Shown in pieces: positions 1 through 12,802 of a DNA stretch of 64,000 nucleotides. Made by a program: the position numbers and the translations under genes. Source of the DNA: Sipunculus nudus (Eukaryota > Annelida > Sipuncula > Golfingiida > Sipunculidae). How positions within the stretch are numbered: the stretch's first letter is position 1; every line of letters starts with the position of its first letter. The notes below the pieces were generated by a model. The model worked only from the letters and a program-made list of their open reading frames with translations. It had not been told where the DNA came from and did not search any database. Location: positions 43,776,362 through 43,840,361 of the forward strand of contig CM049307.1 of assembly GCA_026874595.1 (NCBI GenBank), read 5' to 3'.

Positions 1-98
1 AGGTTCCCGAAGGAGAGAAAGTCGTACCAGAATTTATTGCAAATGACTTTCAGTCCATGTGTAAACCCTATAAGATTCTGTTCAAACCACGTTTCTGA
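1..98 (+). CDS. Cytochrome P450, 3' end of last coding exon (upstream paralog, partial)
   Basis: The window opens inside the last coding exon of a P450 gene whose other exons lie to the left. From base 3 the frame gives 31 residues, starting VPEGEKVVPEF and ending KPYKILFKPRF, then TGA at 96-98. This tail matches residues 474-504 of the complete P450 ending at 44781 at 25 of 31 positions by my count, and the two DNA stretches differ at about 19 of 98 bases. The haem-binding loop would lie about 25 residues upstream, outside the window. The product is expected to be an ER-anchored haem monooxygenase. The same strand and C-terminus show that it is a tandem duplicate of the gene at 13025-44781. 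Confidence 0.9.
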   Translation, partial: VPEGEKVVPEFIANDFQSMCKPYKILFKPRF

Positions 99-185
99 AA
101 CTATTTTGTATGCCAAAATATACCATATAATAATACATGTATAAGAATTCCCATGCACGTTTTATTGCAGGTAAAATTTATGTCA

Positions 186-217
<32 letters not shown>

Positions 218-939
218 CTTTTGTGATCTGTGTTACAAATATTGACAGTTGTGATATTTTGTCCATTCAACTGTTGCCAAAACGTAAAAAAACACGATCT
301 TTTGAGTTGATCAAACCAACCACGAGGATTTGCACATAGTGTCTCTAGCCATGTGCATTATATGGTTTATATTACTTGACAGAGTACCCTTTGGTGTTTA
401 CGTATGAAGGGCCAGCTAGATTATTAAATTTACTCCTGTAGCTGTATTCATATTGAAATTGTTCGGATTATACAAATTATATAACAAGCATCATGTATAG
501 TTTTTGCAATTTTTTTGCCCATACACAGATCTGAAAATGATGATTTTTCCTGCAAATGGATTTTATACCGATTTTCCTTCATTGTCATTACATATTTATC
601 CCGAATAAGACTTAGTTACATAAAGTGATAGAGAAGTCTATCCCCTTTCGTTTTCGAAAGCATATATATATTTTAAAATAAAACATTAATTAACAATAAA
701 TAACACTGGAAGCTGTTTATAAATATGATATATGATTTTTTTTATGTTATCATACACAAACTATTCGCGGTTGAGTAGTGGAGCCCGCAGTCCTTCTTAA
801 TCACACTTAAGTAAGTTCCAGTCAAAGTTTTTTTTTCTGCATTTTCAATTATTTCTGTCTGTATAAAACTTATATATTACCTTATGTATGTTACTGTAAT
901 GAAACTCTATGAATATTACACAAATTAGTTTCTAACCTG
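99..939 (+). other. 3' flank / probable 3' UTR of the upstream P450
   Basis: This AT-rich stretch follows the stop codon and has no coding signal. It contains a short TA run at about 187-218. Two AATAAA hexamers at 677-682 and 695-700 are the first plausible polyadenylation signals after the stop, which would give a 3' UTR of about 600-620 nt. No transcript evidence is available, so the end is a guess. Confidence 0.35.
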
Positions 940-1033
940 AATTACATTCTCAGCCAAGTTCCCGCATAATTAACGAGGTCAGAAGTCAAAATATAAGCGA
1001 CGGGTGTCTTGTGCACCATTTGCGGTGCTCTTG
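940..1033 (+). mobile_element. 3' end fragment of repeat family B (hairpin-CTTG end)
   Basis: This stretch resembles 16382-16461. It has GAGGTCAGAAGTCA-type sequence, then the hairpin GCACC (1013-1017) / GGTGC (1024-1028), then CTCTTG followed by TT. Only the 3' part of the element is present. The same end occurs on the complete copy in intron 2 of the P450 gene. Confidence 0.5.
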
Positions 1034-1423
1034 TTACCAAAGGTTACAGGGTCCATGCGGGGATAAGCATTTAATATGGCTTTGCTATTTTTTGTGAATA
1101 ACCATGCAGATAAGGTTTATCTTTCTGACGGTCATGTACTATTTATATACTATTTACATTTTGAAATTTTGCCTTATTCTGTTTAGTAGCTACTTCTCTC
1201 AAAGGTAATTATAAACAAAGGTGTATGTATGTTTATACCATGTCATTGTTAGAATATATTGTTGAAAAAATATTTTTGTTTTATATGTTGCGTAAAAGGG
1301 GGTGTGTGCTTGTGTGTGTGTGCAAAATGCATGTATAGCTGGTCAAACAAACTTTGGTATATCTTTGAATTTATGTTCATATTTTCTGGCCGAACAGTCA
1401 ATGAGATATAATTTATCTGAACG

Positions 1424-1425
<2 letters not shown>

Positions 1426-1478
<53 letters not shown>
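1426..1478. repeat. (TA)n microsatellite
   Basis: About 53 bp of uninterrupted TA. It creates false YIYIYI reading frames on both strands. The flanks at 1034-1425 and 1479-1737 show no recognisable feature. Confidence 0.95.
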
Positions 1479-1481
<3 letters not shown>

Positions 1482-1737
1482 AAATGTTTTGACGAGGGGG
1501 CCTCAGATACACTGTAGACACATGCTTGGCCTCCACAGGCACCTGGCATGCACTGCACAAACATAACCCCGGCAAACCATCTTTTGTTCCTGTGATGAAT
1601 CCGCTGTACTGCATGTGAATCCCTGTACCTAAATAAGCAGATCTATAGGTTTTTCGGCTGGACAGCTTCGTTTTCCCATGGAAAATTCAAGTTCTGTTAA
1701 GGTCTATAATTGCAATGATGATAACACAATAATTAGC

Positions 1738-2250
1738 GATATCTGAATTTCGCATATCAACACCACACCCACAAGCTACATTTAACAGTTGCATGCGAAT
1801 ATCAAGTATCACACAAATCAGTGACATTCGATATTCCCCTGCTGAATTCGAGAACACAAATCGTCGATTTTTTATTATATTATATCATATGCGAATATCC
1901 TTGTTGACCAGGAGTCGGACTGGCTGAGTGCCGATATTGTAACTCGATATTTCAACTATGATTTATGTGATATTCGATATTCGCATGCGAATGTCGCTTG
2001 TCTACGTGATATTGGCACGCGAATATCTAAGGCCAAGGCCCTTCATTGCCGGGATATGCATGAACTATACGAGGTGGCTATATGTTGACCAGATGTCGGA
2101 CTGGCAGAGCGCCGATATAGTTTTCCCGAATTTCGCAGTCGAATAACGAATGTCGTTGGTTTGTGTGATATTTGATATTCGAATGTCGTTAATTTATTTA
2201 CTTTTTTGTGACATTTGCATGCGAATATCGAAAATCTAATATCGGTCTAA
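1738..2250. repeat. Degenerate GATATTCG/GCGAATATC repeat region
   Basis: The region is crowded with the motif GATATTCG and its complement CGAATATC, often as the palindrome ATTCGCATGCGAAT. One part is duplicated about 184 bp apart: TTGACCAGGAGTCGGACTGG at about 1902 and a near copy at about 2086, each followed by GCCGATAT. No frame is convincing. It is probably a decayed tandem or foldback repeat. Confidence 0.5.
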
Positions 2251-2552
2251 ATTCAGTCCTGTGTCATGAGGTTAGTCGTGCATGTAACATCATGACCAGG
2301 TAAATTTGTACCTGATCATGACCATTAGTTAATTCATGCACAAACTATTTCATATATTAAATAGCATACATGGATTTCATTCGTACAACAATTTATTTGA
2401 TATATAGATTAAAAACATTTCTGCTTTTTTTAAATTTTAATTGGCAAATTAATAGGCCCTTTCTTCTGTGTACATGCTTCTCTATACTGAAATATAAAAT
2501 CGGAAAAAACTCAGAATTATTATATACTAGTATACCCAGAGCTACATGCAGG

Positions 2553-2626
<74 letters not shown>

Positions 2627-3160
2627 GTACTTGTATATAGGACAGTACTGCAGGGCTCATCACATTTCACACCATATAAATATTTGACAAAGTTATGGTC
2701 GCCAGTTTAACCCTTTTTAGTGATAATTGCTAAATGTTAATGTATACTTAGCTGAAATGGGAAGGTAAGGGGATTCGATGTAATTCTATGCTTAGGTAAA
2801 CATGGCTTCAATTACATTAACAGAAATTATGAATTTCGAAATTTAAAATTTATTGTACTATGAGACTGGCAGTAGTAAATATGTTTTGAATGTTTATGTT
2901 TGAGCATGTTTGAATTCCCATATTAACTGTAAAATGTTTAGTATAATACATTTTAATAGTATACTGGTACAAACAAAATGTGTTAGTTTTGCAATATCTT
3001 ATAAGAAATGAAGGGAAAATGTGAAGGTCTCGTCGACTTGGCTGAAGTTGCCAGTATAGAGGTGCGGGCCGGACCACCCCGGTCCGGTCTTTCACATATA
3101 AGCGTTCTGGTCCTGGTCCGGTCAGGCTGTATATAGACGTAGGTGCGCGGTCAGGGAATA
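2251..3160. other. Intergenic sequence with a TA microsatellite
   Basis: I see no gene here. A (TA)n run lies at about 2555-2623. At about 3067-3125 there are repeated GGTCCGGTC/GACCGGACC motifs that form inverted repeats, just before the MITE that starts at 3161. Confidence 0.6.
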
Positions 3161-4067
3161 TACTGTGGTTGGCTTGTTATTCGCGGTGGTTTAATATTTG
3201 CGATTTTCGCGGTATTGGAAAAACCGCGAAATTGAAACCACGCAGATATGAAACCTTGCTGTCATTGGGAAATCGTCTCTGTTATTGCCACCAGGTAACG
3301 AAAGTGGGCGTTAGTGGAAAATAAATATAATCCAAATAACGATCATGTTGATCACAGTGTGCGACGTGTCCACAGTCAAGTTTTATATTAAAATGCTTGG
3401 TTCTTAACCTACAGTTCTGGTCCGAAGTTGAAGACAGACTTTTCGATCGCAAGCCGTTTGTCTTGGTCAAACTGCTTGTACTCTCCCCGCTTACGCTTTG
3501 TCGGCTGTCGGTAGATCTGATCATTCGCCGCTTGGAAGTACTCTGCTCTTTCTTCACATTCACACTCACGGGTTCTGGCAGACCTTTCAGGTCAGCGCGG
3601 CCGCTTCAGGGACGGCAACTTCAACAACCAACTTGTTATATCCATTGAACGATATTTCGATAACGTAATCCGAACTTAATATGATCAAGGTAGAGAAAAG
3701 GGGCCTAATTATAGTGAAATGTAATGGCCATTGTGAAACCAATGGCCCCTTGAAGTGACTTCGCCAGGTTCCTGCAGTGACGGTTATTGTTATTTGAGCA
3801 AAACATGAGCATCATTTTGTACTCATCGCGGGAAAGGCCCTGTGGTAATTAACTCTGACCGGAGCGGGGAAACACCCGTTAATTAGTTTACCAAAATATT
3901 CATGGGCCGTGAGCATGGTTAATGGGAGATACAATCAGGATACCTATCTTGGTGTTTTATTAAAAATATAAATATATGCCTTATCGCGAAAATGGAACCC
4001 CGTGAAACTATGAAAAGTTGCTTGAGCGCGAAAATTGAGCCCCGTAAATATAAAGCCAACCACAGTA
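3161..4067. mobile_element. MITE-like DNA transposon with perfect 15-bp TIRs (family M1)
   Basis: A perfect terminal inverted repeat is seen: TACTGTGGTTGGCTT at 3161-3175 and AAGCCAACCACAGTA at 4053-4067, 907 bp apart. TA-rich bases flank both ends, so a TA-type target duplication is possible. Inside, arms rich in CGCGAAAAT/ATTTTCGCG sit near both ends. There is no transposase frame, so it is non-autonomous. Related copies lie at 58318-58729 and, as a 3' fragment, near 20840-20975. Confidence 0.75.
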
Positions 4068-4170
4068 TATGAAAGGGCAGCCCCTTGCTGCTGTGGCTTA
4101 AACACTGTAGACACAGACTGAAGTACTTTCGTTTGGTTTTATTCAATGAATTTAGCGCAGTATGTATGAA

Positions 4171-4242
4171 TCCGTGTTAGTATAGTGGTGAGTATCCCCG
4201 CCTGTCACGCGGGAGACCGGGGTTCGATTCCCCGACACGGAG
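4171..4242 (+). tRNA. tRNA-Asp (GTC)
   Basis: A 72-nt cloverleaf. The acceptor stem TCCGTGT pairs with ACACGGA, with discriminator G. Anticodon GTC is at 4204-4206 in a CCTGTCACG loop. The T arm is CCGGGGTTCGATTCCCCG, containing the B box GGTTCGATTCC. A short T run follows downstream (ATTTTGCTTTTGC) and could end pol III transcription. Two more identical copies are at 57839 and 60578. It decodes GAC/GAU (Asp). Confidence 0.97.
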
Positions 4243-4889
4243 GCACATTTTGCTTTTGCTCTTATTTCTAAGAGAATTGCCTACGAAATAAGTTGTAATC
4301 AAAAATATTCTCGACCATTCTGTGCATATTTTCAGCTGATTGATGTTGATTCAGAAACTTGACCATGCACAATAATCTAGAATGTGAAATAAAAAAAAAA
4401 AAAGATTCACCTGGAAAATAAAAACAGCGCCACCTGTCGATTCTATTTATAACTACCACATGTCTTAGAGCACTAATTCCCCACTACTCCACAATGTCCT
4501 TCGTTTAATATTAGCTAATAAACCCAGTAACCGAGCTTTTTATTGGCGTTAGTGTTTGTATTAAATTAGATGAGGAATGTTTGCTCAATTTTTTTTATTC
4601 CAAAAGTTGAAATAAAAAAATAGATTTCCAGTGGGATACTAGCTGTCTCAATAAGGTTTACATAATTTATTTAAATTGGCGCTGTGTTCGTGACAAGAAA
4701 TCGAACAGCTTACATCGGTATGTTTACCTGGTCAGTGATGATGTTTACATTTCCGAACCGGTATGGGACGCGGGGGCATTCAGATTTTCGAAGATCTTTG
4801 ACAGGTTATATATATTATTGTTAGGTATAATTAGGCAAGGAAGCTGTTCTAATTAAGAAGGCGGAAATGTAGGGCCTATATACATATCT
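4243..4889. other. Intergenic, nothing recognised
   Basis: AT-rich single-copy-looking sequence with a poly-A run at about 4389-4403. No coding signal or repeat ends were recognised. Confidence 0.5.
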
Positions 4890-4894
4890 CGCCA

Positions 4895-5140
4895 GTAGCT
4901 GATGCGGATCCAAGAGCGGAGGGGCGGGGGGGGGGGGGGGGGGACTGGGGGTCCGGACCCCCCCCCCCTTTATTTTAGCAGCCGTAACCTTTTTAAAGGG
5001 TTTCAGACCGTTTTCTTGTGGCCTGCCCCCCCCCCCCCCCGCCTTCCCGGACCTTATAGGACCATTTTTTACGGTTTTGTCTCTAGCCGTCGTTCCTGAG
5101 TTGGACCTCTCCTTTTCCTAAAAATTGGATCCGCCTTGAG
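4895..5140. mobile_element. CGGATCC-ended MITE with poly-G/poly-C arms
   Basis: This stretch begins GATGCGGATCCAAGAGCGG and ends TTGGATCCGCCTTG, giving inverted ends around GCGGATCCAA / TTGGATCCGC. Just inside are a long G run (about 4924-4944) and C runs (about 4961-4970, 5027-5040). A related element is at 59024-59240, and another end is at 63240. CAGGG-type ends on the 59024 copy suggest a hAT-like origin, which is inference. Confidence 0.6.
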
Positions 5141-6826
5141 TAGGCCTATACCCATTCTCCTGAAAATGTACGTGCGGTGATATATGATTCTTCAACTAAC
5201 ACCTATTGCCAGTAGATAGACGGTATATGTAAAAGAGATTGAAATTCTATAGATAAATATTATGTTTTTAAAGGGACTAAATGATGTATTTAAGGTGGGT
5301 AAAACTAAAAGTAAGGAATGATGTGTTTTGAAGGGACTATATAAATTATATGCTCAAAACGGAAAACCACTAAGAGTAAAGGAACATAGTTCAATTGATG
5401 AAATCCTAAATGGATGCAAGACCTGCATGGCAGAGGCCTGTTTCTCCCTGATTATCGGCCGGTCAATTTCATTGTTAACTTGGTAGCCTATCACATTCTC
5501 CACACAGAAGTTCTATCTGTGAATGTCATCATAAACCTCTTGCCTACATTCATTCATTCACACAGCACGCTTTTACGCCAAAATTGGGCTATTTCGCTGA
5601 GAAATGTAAATTACAAAAAAATAAGTAAATGGAGCAGATATATAGAGTATGCATCAACGACTACCATGCCGAATATAACCAACAGAAGGTATTTGTCCGT
5701 TAAACATTTTATATGTTGATTTACCTGTGGATCATTATAGGCGGTGTAATATCCGGTCTTGTAAATAAAACAGAAACTTAATGCACGCTCTTCCTTTTCA
5801 TAGTACGTGATACAACTGTTTACAAAATTGTGGATTATTTAAATGTTGGTGTATATATGGTGATAATGCAGCGACATTTGTTGTGGTCATTTCAAAATTA
5901 TGCAAACGGATTACCTGGATGAATCGGGGGATTAACCATTATTGCATTCTGACATAGGAAATGATTGCCAAGGGATCGAGAGTGGCATGTTTTTCGCAGT
6001 TACTAACCATGCAAGTGAGTCGGTGACAGGGTCAAACGTCAGGCCAAACATGGTTACACCCGTCATAGACAGCAGGCTATGTTCATCATATTCACGATAG
6101 ACGTAGGCCTAAATCCTGCGCTAGAGGTTGATTATATCACACTCCTGTATTGTGAATAACCAGTGACGAGGCAAGCAGTTCGGCTGTTTTCACCTCCACG
6201 TACATTATAAGATTATAGGCATTGACTTGACTCCAAATTACCCCGTCCGCGCTCCTTTGATGACTTATATGATTATACTTTTCACATTACTTTAATTATA
6301 TATCCTATCTAATACTTATAAGAGGAATTCGGTCCACCTTTGTTCGCAATGTTCTCTGAACCCGCGTTGCGTATGATACTGTGCCATACCTCAATCTAAA
6401 GGTTATTGTTCCCGCAGTGACATCACCGATATGAGAATAAATAATTTTTAATGTACACATTATTTTGAGTGATTTTTGCGTGTTTTTTATGAACTGAGTC
6501 GAGGTAACCACCGAAAGCAGCCAACCCCTTGGGTAAGCTTCTGCTACTATCGAGGTATGCATATTTCCGTTTCTCTCTTCAGGAACAGTTTCCTTGCCTA
6601 AAAAAAGCATTTAATTCATCGTTCATGTCTTCCTCACATCAACCTATTATTAGTATGTACAACAATAGTAACCAGTCAAATATCATCGAAAACCTTTTGC
6701 CCCCGCGTCTCATTCCGGTTCGCAAATGTAAACATCGTCACTGACCAGGTCTTCAAGGTTAACATACCGGTGTATGAATTTCTTCCCACGAGCACAGCGC
6801 TACAAAAAAATGTAAAAAAATTACCT
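5141..6826. other. Intergenic, nothing recognised
   Basis: No convincing coding frame, RNA gene or repeat end was found on either strand. The longest frames have no family resemblance and no splice-flanked structure. Confidence 0.5.
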
Positions 6827-6851
6827 ATATATATAATATATATTACCTATA

Positions 6852-6922
<71 letters not shown>
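6827..6922. repeat. (TA)n microsatellite
   Basis: A nearly pure TA run of about 80 bp with small ATATTACC interruptions at its left end. Confidence 0.95.
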
Positions 6923-6924
<2 letters not shown>

Positions 6925-7429
6925 CATATATCTTACTGAGATAGAAACCCACTGAATATCTATATTTTCTTCTTACCTTTAGAATAAAAAATGCCAACAT
7001 TCTTCATCTCAGATGATCATCTCCTCAACCTCGGTAAAAGCCCGGTATACCGAGTTTATCAGCTAATATTATATATTATCTTGTCACACGCACTGAAGAA
7101 AATAGTCATGAGGAACAAAATTGTTAATGTTAAATGCTCATGACTGGTGGCGCCACAGATTCTACATGCACAGTTGGCGTCTCGTTAAGTAGAAGCAATT
7201 AAGGAGTTTACAGTCTGTAATCTCCTTGGTAGAAGTCGCTGAACTGTTGTCCACGAATTCCTCTTCGTCAATGATTCGCGGGTTTACATTCTCGCGATCT
7301 CACATTTCTTACATTCCATGACCTTCACAGAATTCATCATTAAATATGAATTATTACACAGTAGCGGATAAAGGACGGCAGAATTTCTCTCTGCAGTACA
7401 ACAATAACAACTAAAGTAAAGGTTAGGCA
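6923..7429. other. Intergenic, nothing recognised
   Basis: No gene, RNA or repeat boundary was recognised. Confidence 0.4.
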
Positions 7430-7555
7430 ATAGCAAGGCAAGGTAATATAGATTTAGATTAAGATTAGATTAAGTTTAGATTTTAGGTTAAATTTAGATA
7501 AGATTTAGATAAGATTAAGATTAGATTTAGATTTAAAATAGGGGATTAGAATAGG
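7430..7555. repeat. Degenerate TTAGAT-type short tandem repeat
   Basis: About 125 bp built from variants of TTAGATT/AAGATTTAGAT in loose tandem order. Downstream, 7570-7640 holds several ATCGATAC motifs in a small cluster. Confidence 0.7.
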
Positions 7556-8357
7556 GATTTGTTTTTAGGGCAATATATCGATACATATCGATACTCCACA
7601 TCGATACGGTTACCGATACGCTATGCATGCTGATCGTCGTATCTATAAAACGCCAAAACAGCCTAAAATATAGATACAAGTCATAAACACCCTAACCTAA
7701 ACAATAAATTGAGTTACTTACAAAGCTTAAGCTGCTTTTCATTTCTTATTTTGACCTCATACGACTTAAATAGGATCACGCATTGTCGTATGATCGACTG
7801 GATGAGGAATGTAAAGACAGTTCTCGGTTTTTCCATCACAATGAGAGACTAAACGTACGTTCTTTATTTTATTTATTTACAAAAAATTTAATCAGAAATG
7901 ATACACAAAGAAAAATGAAGCGTATCGTCAATACGCATTTGGTATCGCCTTCGGTATATCGCAATATACTTATTCTACCTAAATAGGCTGATCGATAACC
8001 ATCCCTTTTAGATATATAGATTAGGTTGATTGACAAAAAGATAGACAGAAAGATAGGTGTCATTTTTATATCGTCCAGACACGTAAGCTAAAGTTAGCAA
8101 TCCATACGTACGTATGCGGTACCTATGCGTATGCAGTACGTATGGGAAATGGAGCTAGAAAATGGACGCCTGCATGCCATTCATACGTATATGCGTTTGG
8201 GGTACGTATATATGAAGCAAAATGGGGCCTGTTGTATATAGATTCATGAGTATAGAGAAGTCATTTGCCAGAGATATATCTTAATCACTGCATGACGTCA
8301 AAGTGTGGAAATTTCAATCGTTACTCTGAGCGATCGAAACGTTCTACATACACATAC

Positions 8358-8427
<70 letters not shown>

Positions 8428-9742
8428 TTAGCACCACTGTTATCTCTATATATAGCTGGGGAGACGATGAAACAGTCGAACCATTACAGGTCATGATCGA
8501 GACGTTTCGTCGCCACTCAAATAGCCTCACACATTCACATATAATCTATCAGCTGTGCCTTATTCCACAGAATTAGGAATCTCTTTTTTTCCAATAACGT
8601 TGTTTTCTTCGCCCCCTTTATACATAATCCAATTTGATAATTTGATGAAATATATGGTTTCGCATATATCATCCAAAGAACTAGGTCAAAACCTTCAGGT
8701 GGGAAAAACAGATGACGTTTGAAACGATTGCCGGTGCACACATCTAAGCACATGACCATAATAGGTCAACCCTTGATATTATTAAGACGAATACAGACTG
8801 TTTTTTGATTTTGCAATGTATAGGGACCATCCATGATTTTTTTTTAAAATTCTAAATATATAAATGGATTTACCAATATACGTATCAATGATAAACGTAC
8901 AATTACAATTTATGGAATTTAAGCATTTTATTTAGCACAATCATTAAATATCCTGCTTGCACGAGAATTCAATGCTTCAAAGTGTATTGGCATAATTATT
9001 TTCATTCATTGCATGTTGTGTTAGTTTTCAGAACTTGCACAAGATAGCGCTACACATTGTGTTCAGGTGTAGAGCGCTACAGCGCTACCTTGTGGTTGCT
9101 GAGCACATCAAGCCAGGAACTTCTGGTTGCAGTCGCAACTGATACTCCGTCTATGGTATTAAGACTTAAACTTCATCAGATTAAGAGTAAGTAATTAGTT
9201 CAGCGGGATCAATAATAATAATTTATCATGCAACATTCATTACAAAGAGTCAAGCGATTTCATCACAGTGTAAACAGGGACAAGAGCTGTAATCATTGTA
9301 AGATTCATTTCAGTTCACTTTCAAATCAAATGTTTAGACCCAGTTGTGGCTCTGTTTACAAACATTGGATTTGGAGTGTTTGCCTTGATGTGCGTGGGCA
9401 ATAACCTGATCACGTAAGTCTCTAGTTAGTCTTGAAGTGGTTGGCATATGGCAACATTAATAATGTTTCACATCGAGGGATTCATCGATCTTAGGTGCCA
9501 CAATTGAGCAGACATGGCGTCCTCCATTGGTTCCCAATTATCGTTGATAGCCACGCCCACTTCAAAACTGATGTGATTTTTTAGAGCTGTCATTTATTTT
9601 GTTGAGGTCAGTGTTAGTTATTCTATATACTAAAATATAATGGTAAACAGTAAACAAAATATGTTCCACTCTGTATTGCTGTCGCATTATTGCCGCAGGT
9701 GCTTGAATCGCAAGTTGTATAGCTATAAGTTATAACATTAAT
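7556..9742. other. Intergenic sequence with a TA microsatellite
   Basis: A (TA)n run lies at about 8359-8427. Around 8100-8220 there are repeated TACGTATGCG-type palindromic motifs. A strong splice-donor-like AAGAGTAAGT lies at 9183-9192; it could end an untranslated leader exon of the P450 gene, but no other evidence supports this. A lone fragment of the TIR of the next element (TAGACCCAGTTGTGGCTC) is at about 9337-9366. Confidence 0.5.
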
Positions 9743-10709
9743 TAGACCCGGTTGTGGCTCTGTTGTAAACACTGAGCCACAGGTCCCTGGCAGTGCCTTC
9801 ATTTATCTAGCGAACGTGAGTAGGCTACACCTGATGTTGGGTGCCTTTTCCAGTGCCCCTGTGTGATAGTTTCAAGCAGAGGTGTGTGCCTTCCATGCAT
9901 GTGTTACATCGGCTGTGTGTAAAACCTGGACGCTGATTTTACAAAAATCCACATATTTTAATAACTACACATCAAATACCTATAAAATTTCATATGACCA
10001 TTGTCTGTATATAGACCTTTGATCCTACTGAATAACGTGAATAAATATGGACTAATTATAATTTTATTAACCATCATTCATCTCAGACGTGAGTGGGACA
10101 TGACCTGGACGTCAACTGAAATGCAAGTATTTTGCAGTTATGGTGAAATTTATCTTTGCAAAAGGTACTCAGATATACAGTTTTGGAATAAAAACTCCAG
10201 CACAGCCAATCCTAGGCGAAAATTCTCTCCATTGATTTAGTTATCAACAATTTTATAACTCTCGGATGCCGTTTGGGGTTTATCAAGGGCTGTTTCACAA
10301 AATAGGGTTTTACATACAGCCTGTTACATCATCACTGAAGCATGGTGTGAGTGTCCTGTAACTGGACCACTGGCTACACAGGACCACTGGCTATACAGGC
10401 AGTGTTGTCACCAGGGTTACACACTGGATTGTTTCAGCTGGCCAGCAGCATGTATCATATTTCCTCTGGGTGGACCAGTAAGTTGGCAGCAATGATGTAA
10501 CCGATGAGATGATGTAACAAGATAATGTAACTTGTGCAGTGCACAAGGCTAACCTGAAACAATCAGCAGCCAATCATCCGGGGCTGAACCACAGGCTAAT
10601 GTACTGAAAGTTGGTACATCCTCTGTCACCTGCATGCGCTCCTGTCTGCTAGATAAATGAAGGCAGGAGCCTGTGGCTCTGTGTTTACAACAGAGCCACA
10701 ACTGGGTCT
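9743..10709. mobile_element. Mutator-like non-autonomous element (long TIRs, 10-bp TSD)
   Basis: The left end begins TAGACCCGGTTGTGGCTCTG and the right end finishes CAGAGCCACAACTGGGTCTA. The inverted arms continue inward for about 65-70 bp, to CATTTATCTAGC / GCTAGATAAATG. Both sides are flanked by the perfect 10-bp direct repeat TAACATTAAT (9733-9742 and 10710-10719). Long TIRs with a 9-11 bp target duplication are typical of Mutator-like elements. The 967-bp body has no transposase. Confidence 0.78.
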
Positions 10710-10719
10710 ATAACATTAA

Positions 10720-12710
10720 TGTTGAAACAACAAACAATGCTCTTCCATTTACTGACCCTTTAAACCAGGAAATAATGCTTGCCTGTACTTGCTCATATAG
10801 GGGGAGACACAAGGCTGGCATGCTTGTTTGCCAACTATTGGTAGACTGCTGCAAGGAAACAAGAAATCATTTAAAATTCCTTTGGTCTTCATGTATTTTT
10901 GGAGGATAGAACTTTAGATTGTCCATTTTCCTATCTAATATTGATTAAGTAATAAAATGTCAACTATTCCAATACACCAAATGTACCACTTATCATGAGC
11001 TTTTGTCAGCAACTAATCTGCATCCATAAAGCAGCTGCTACCCAGCTTAGGGAAATCCCATTGTATTCAGGTGTACAATAAGGATTCCCCCCTGGAACCT
11101 AACACCTCATTGCTAGGTAATAATAGAAATGAAAAAAAAATTAGGGATGAACCTATCTGTTCAACACATAATGACTGTTCACTAATGATATGCTCCCGAG
11201 GGAGTGTAAATCTTGGGCTTCTAAAGAAGCAACTGATTTTCCCACAGCCTGCTTTGACCATTTATGATGCACTTAAACACCAGGTGGATGGTCTGCTGAA
11301 AAAACAGCATATGTGTCTAGCAGCCAACTAAATGCCAAGGTCCGCCCAGAAACCGCATGTGGGGCCATTCTCTCTGAGCCTGTGGCCTGTTCAAACGGTT
11401 GCCGAGGCAATGAGCTGTCACTCAAAACGAAATGAACAACATTAGCTCCGTGTATTCCTTGCTTGGCTGGTAAACCATTTTGTCTTCCAGCACATGGTCT
11501 CATCTGATCGGACCAAAATACAGTGTTCCCCTCTGGTGTAGAGATTCAGGATACAAGGTCATAACAAACAGTGCTTACAATATAGGTAGTAGGCCTATAG
11601 GTAAAGCGCTGTGTAAAGAGCGTACACTGATTGTTCACAAGGAATGCCAGCCGTGTGCCTTCCCTCTATAAACTAGTACAGGCAAGTGGTTTTGCTTGGT
11701 TACTCAGTAAAGGTATGGGGCTGTTCATGAAGTACATTGAACATAATTTTAGCAAATATCTATACAAATAAGGATTCAAGCAACTGTGTTTACACCCAGT
11801 ATGGATATGTGAGCACTTTATGTTTACAAAGACTGTCCTGTACATACCTGTAGATACAGGTAAGTTTACTTAATCAGTCTAGCAACACCATTCACTTGGG
11901 CACACTCTATATATAAAGACATATAAAATAAACAATGGCTCAGTTGGATCTCTTTATTAAAACTCCTACCTGCAGTTTTGGGAATTACACATTTGGTGTA
12001 TATTAGAGCTAAAAAATATCCATGAGCATGTTTATATTAAGCTTACTAAGCAGGGCACTTAACAGTAATCTTTCAGCTGTGGCTGGAGGGTTTATCAAAC
12101 TTCTATGCAACACTACAGAACGCTACTGTACGCCAGGGTACGCCAGAAGAGTATACTACCCTACGCCAGTCTGATAAAATACATCAAAGTGTGCCAGCAT
12201 ATGCTTAATATATGCAGGGCCTATGCTGATCCTGTGTGTAGCAACATTTTTTAATGAATACACAACCTTATTTTGGCGACTCGGTACACCCTAATAGGCA
12301 ACTCTACGTAGGCCCGGTGTGAAAGGGGCTTTAGTTCAAGTGTAAGTCTGAGTCCAACAAAGTATTTTTATTTAAAACACTCTCAAATGGATATTATCTT
12401 GTATTTTTTTAAAATTTACAAATACATTACACTTTAATGCTAAATACATTTAACTTCCGATGCAGAGATAAAGAAACTTTTTAATGGTCTTTAAATACTT
12501 CACATATATATGAATCTCTAAACATGTTCCTCCATTAGAAAGGGCAACTTTTATGTGACAATTATTCATCCATTGGACCCAACATAGACAACTCGACCTG
12601 ATATCTCAAGTCCTGACCTCTGAGGCTGAATCCAAGTCATTAAAAAGGGGACTCGAGTCCTCATTCAAGATTAACATCACTGTGGCTGACCAGTGTTTCT
12701 TGCCTTTACC

Positions 12711-12715
<5 letters not shown>
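10720..12715. other. Intergenic, nothing recognised
   Basis: No convincing gene. At about 12120-12170 the word TACGCCAG repeats a few times. The rest has no recognised repeat ends. Confidence 0.45.

Positions 12716-12801
<86 letters not shown>
12716..12801. repeat. Compound (TA)n-(TGTA)n microsatellite
   Basis: About 62 bp of TA passes into six copies of GTAT/TGTA. It lies about 220 bp upstream of the first coding exon of the P450 gene. Confidence 0.95.

Positions 12802-12802
<1 letters not shown>

Noticed and set aside
1249-8576. Reading frames rich in YIYIYIYI on both strands
   Set aside because: They are translations of (TA)n microsatellites, equally open in both directions, with no flanking conserved sequence.
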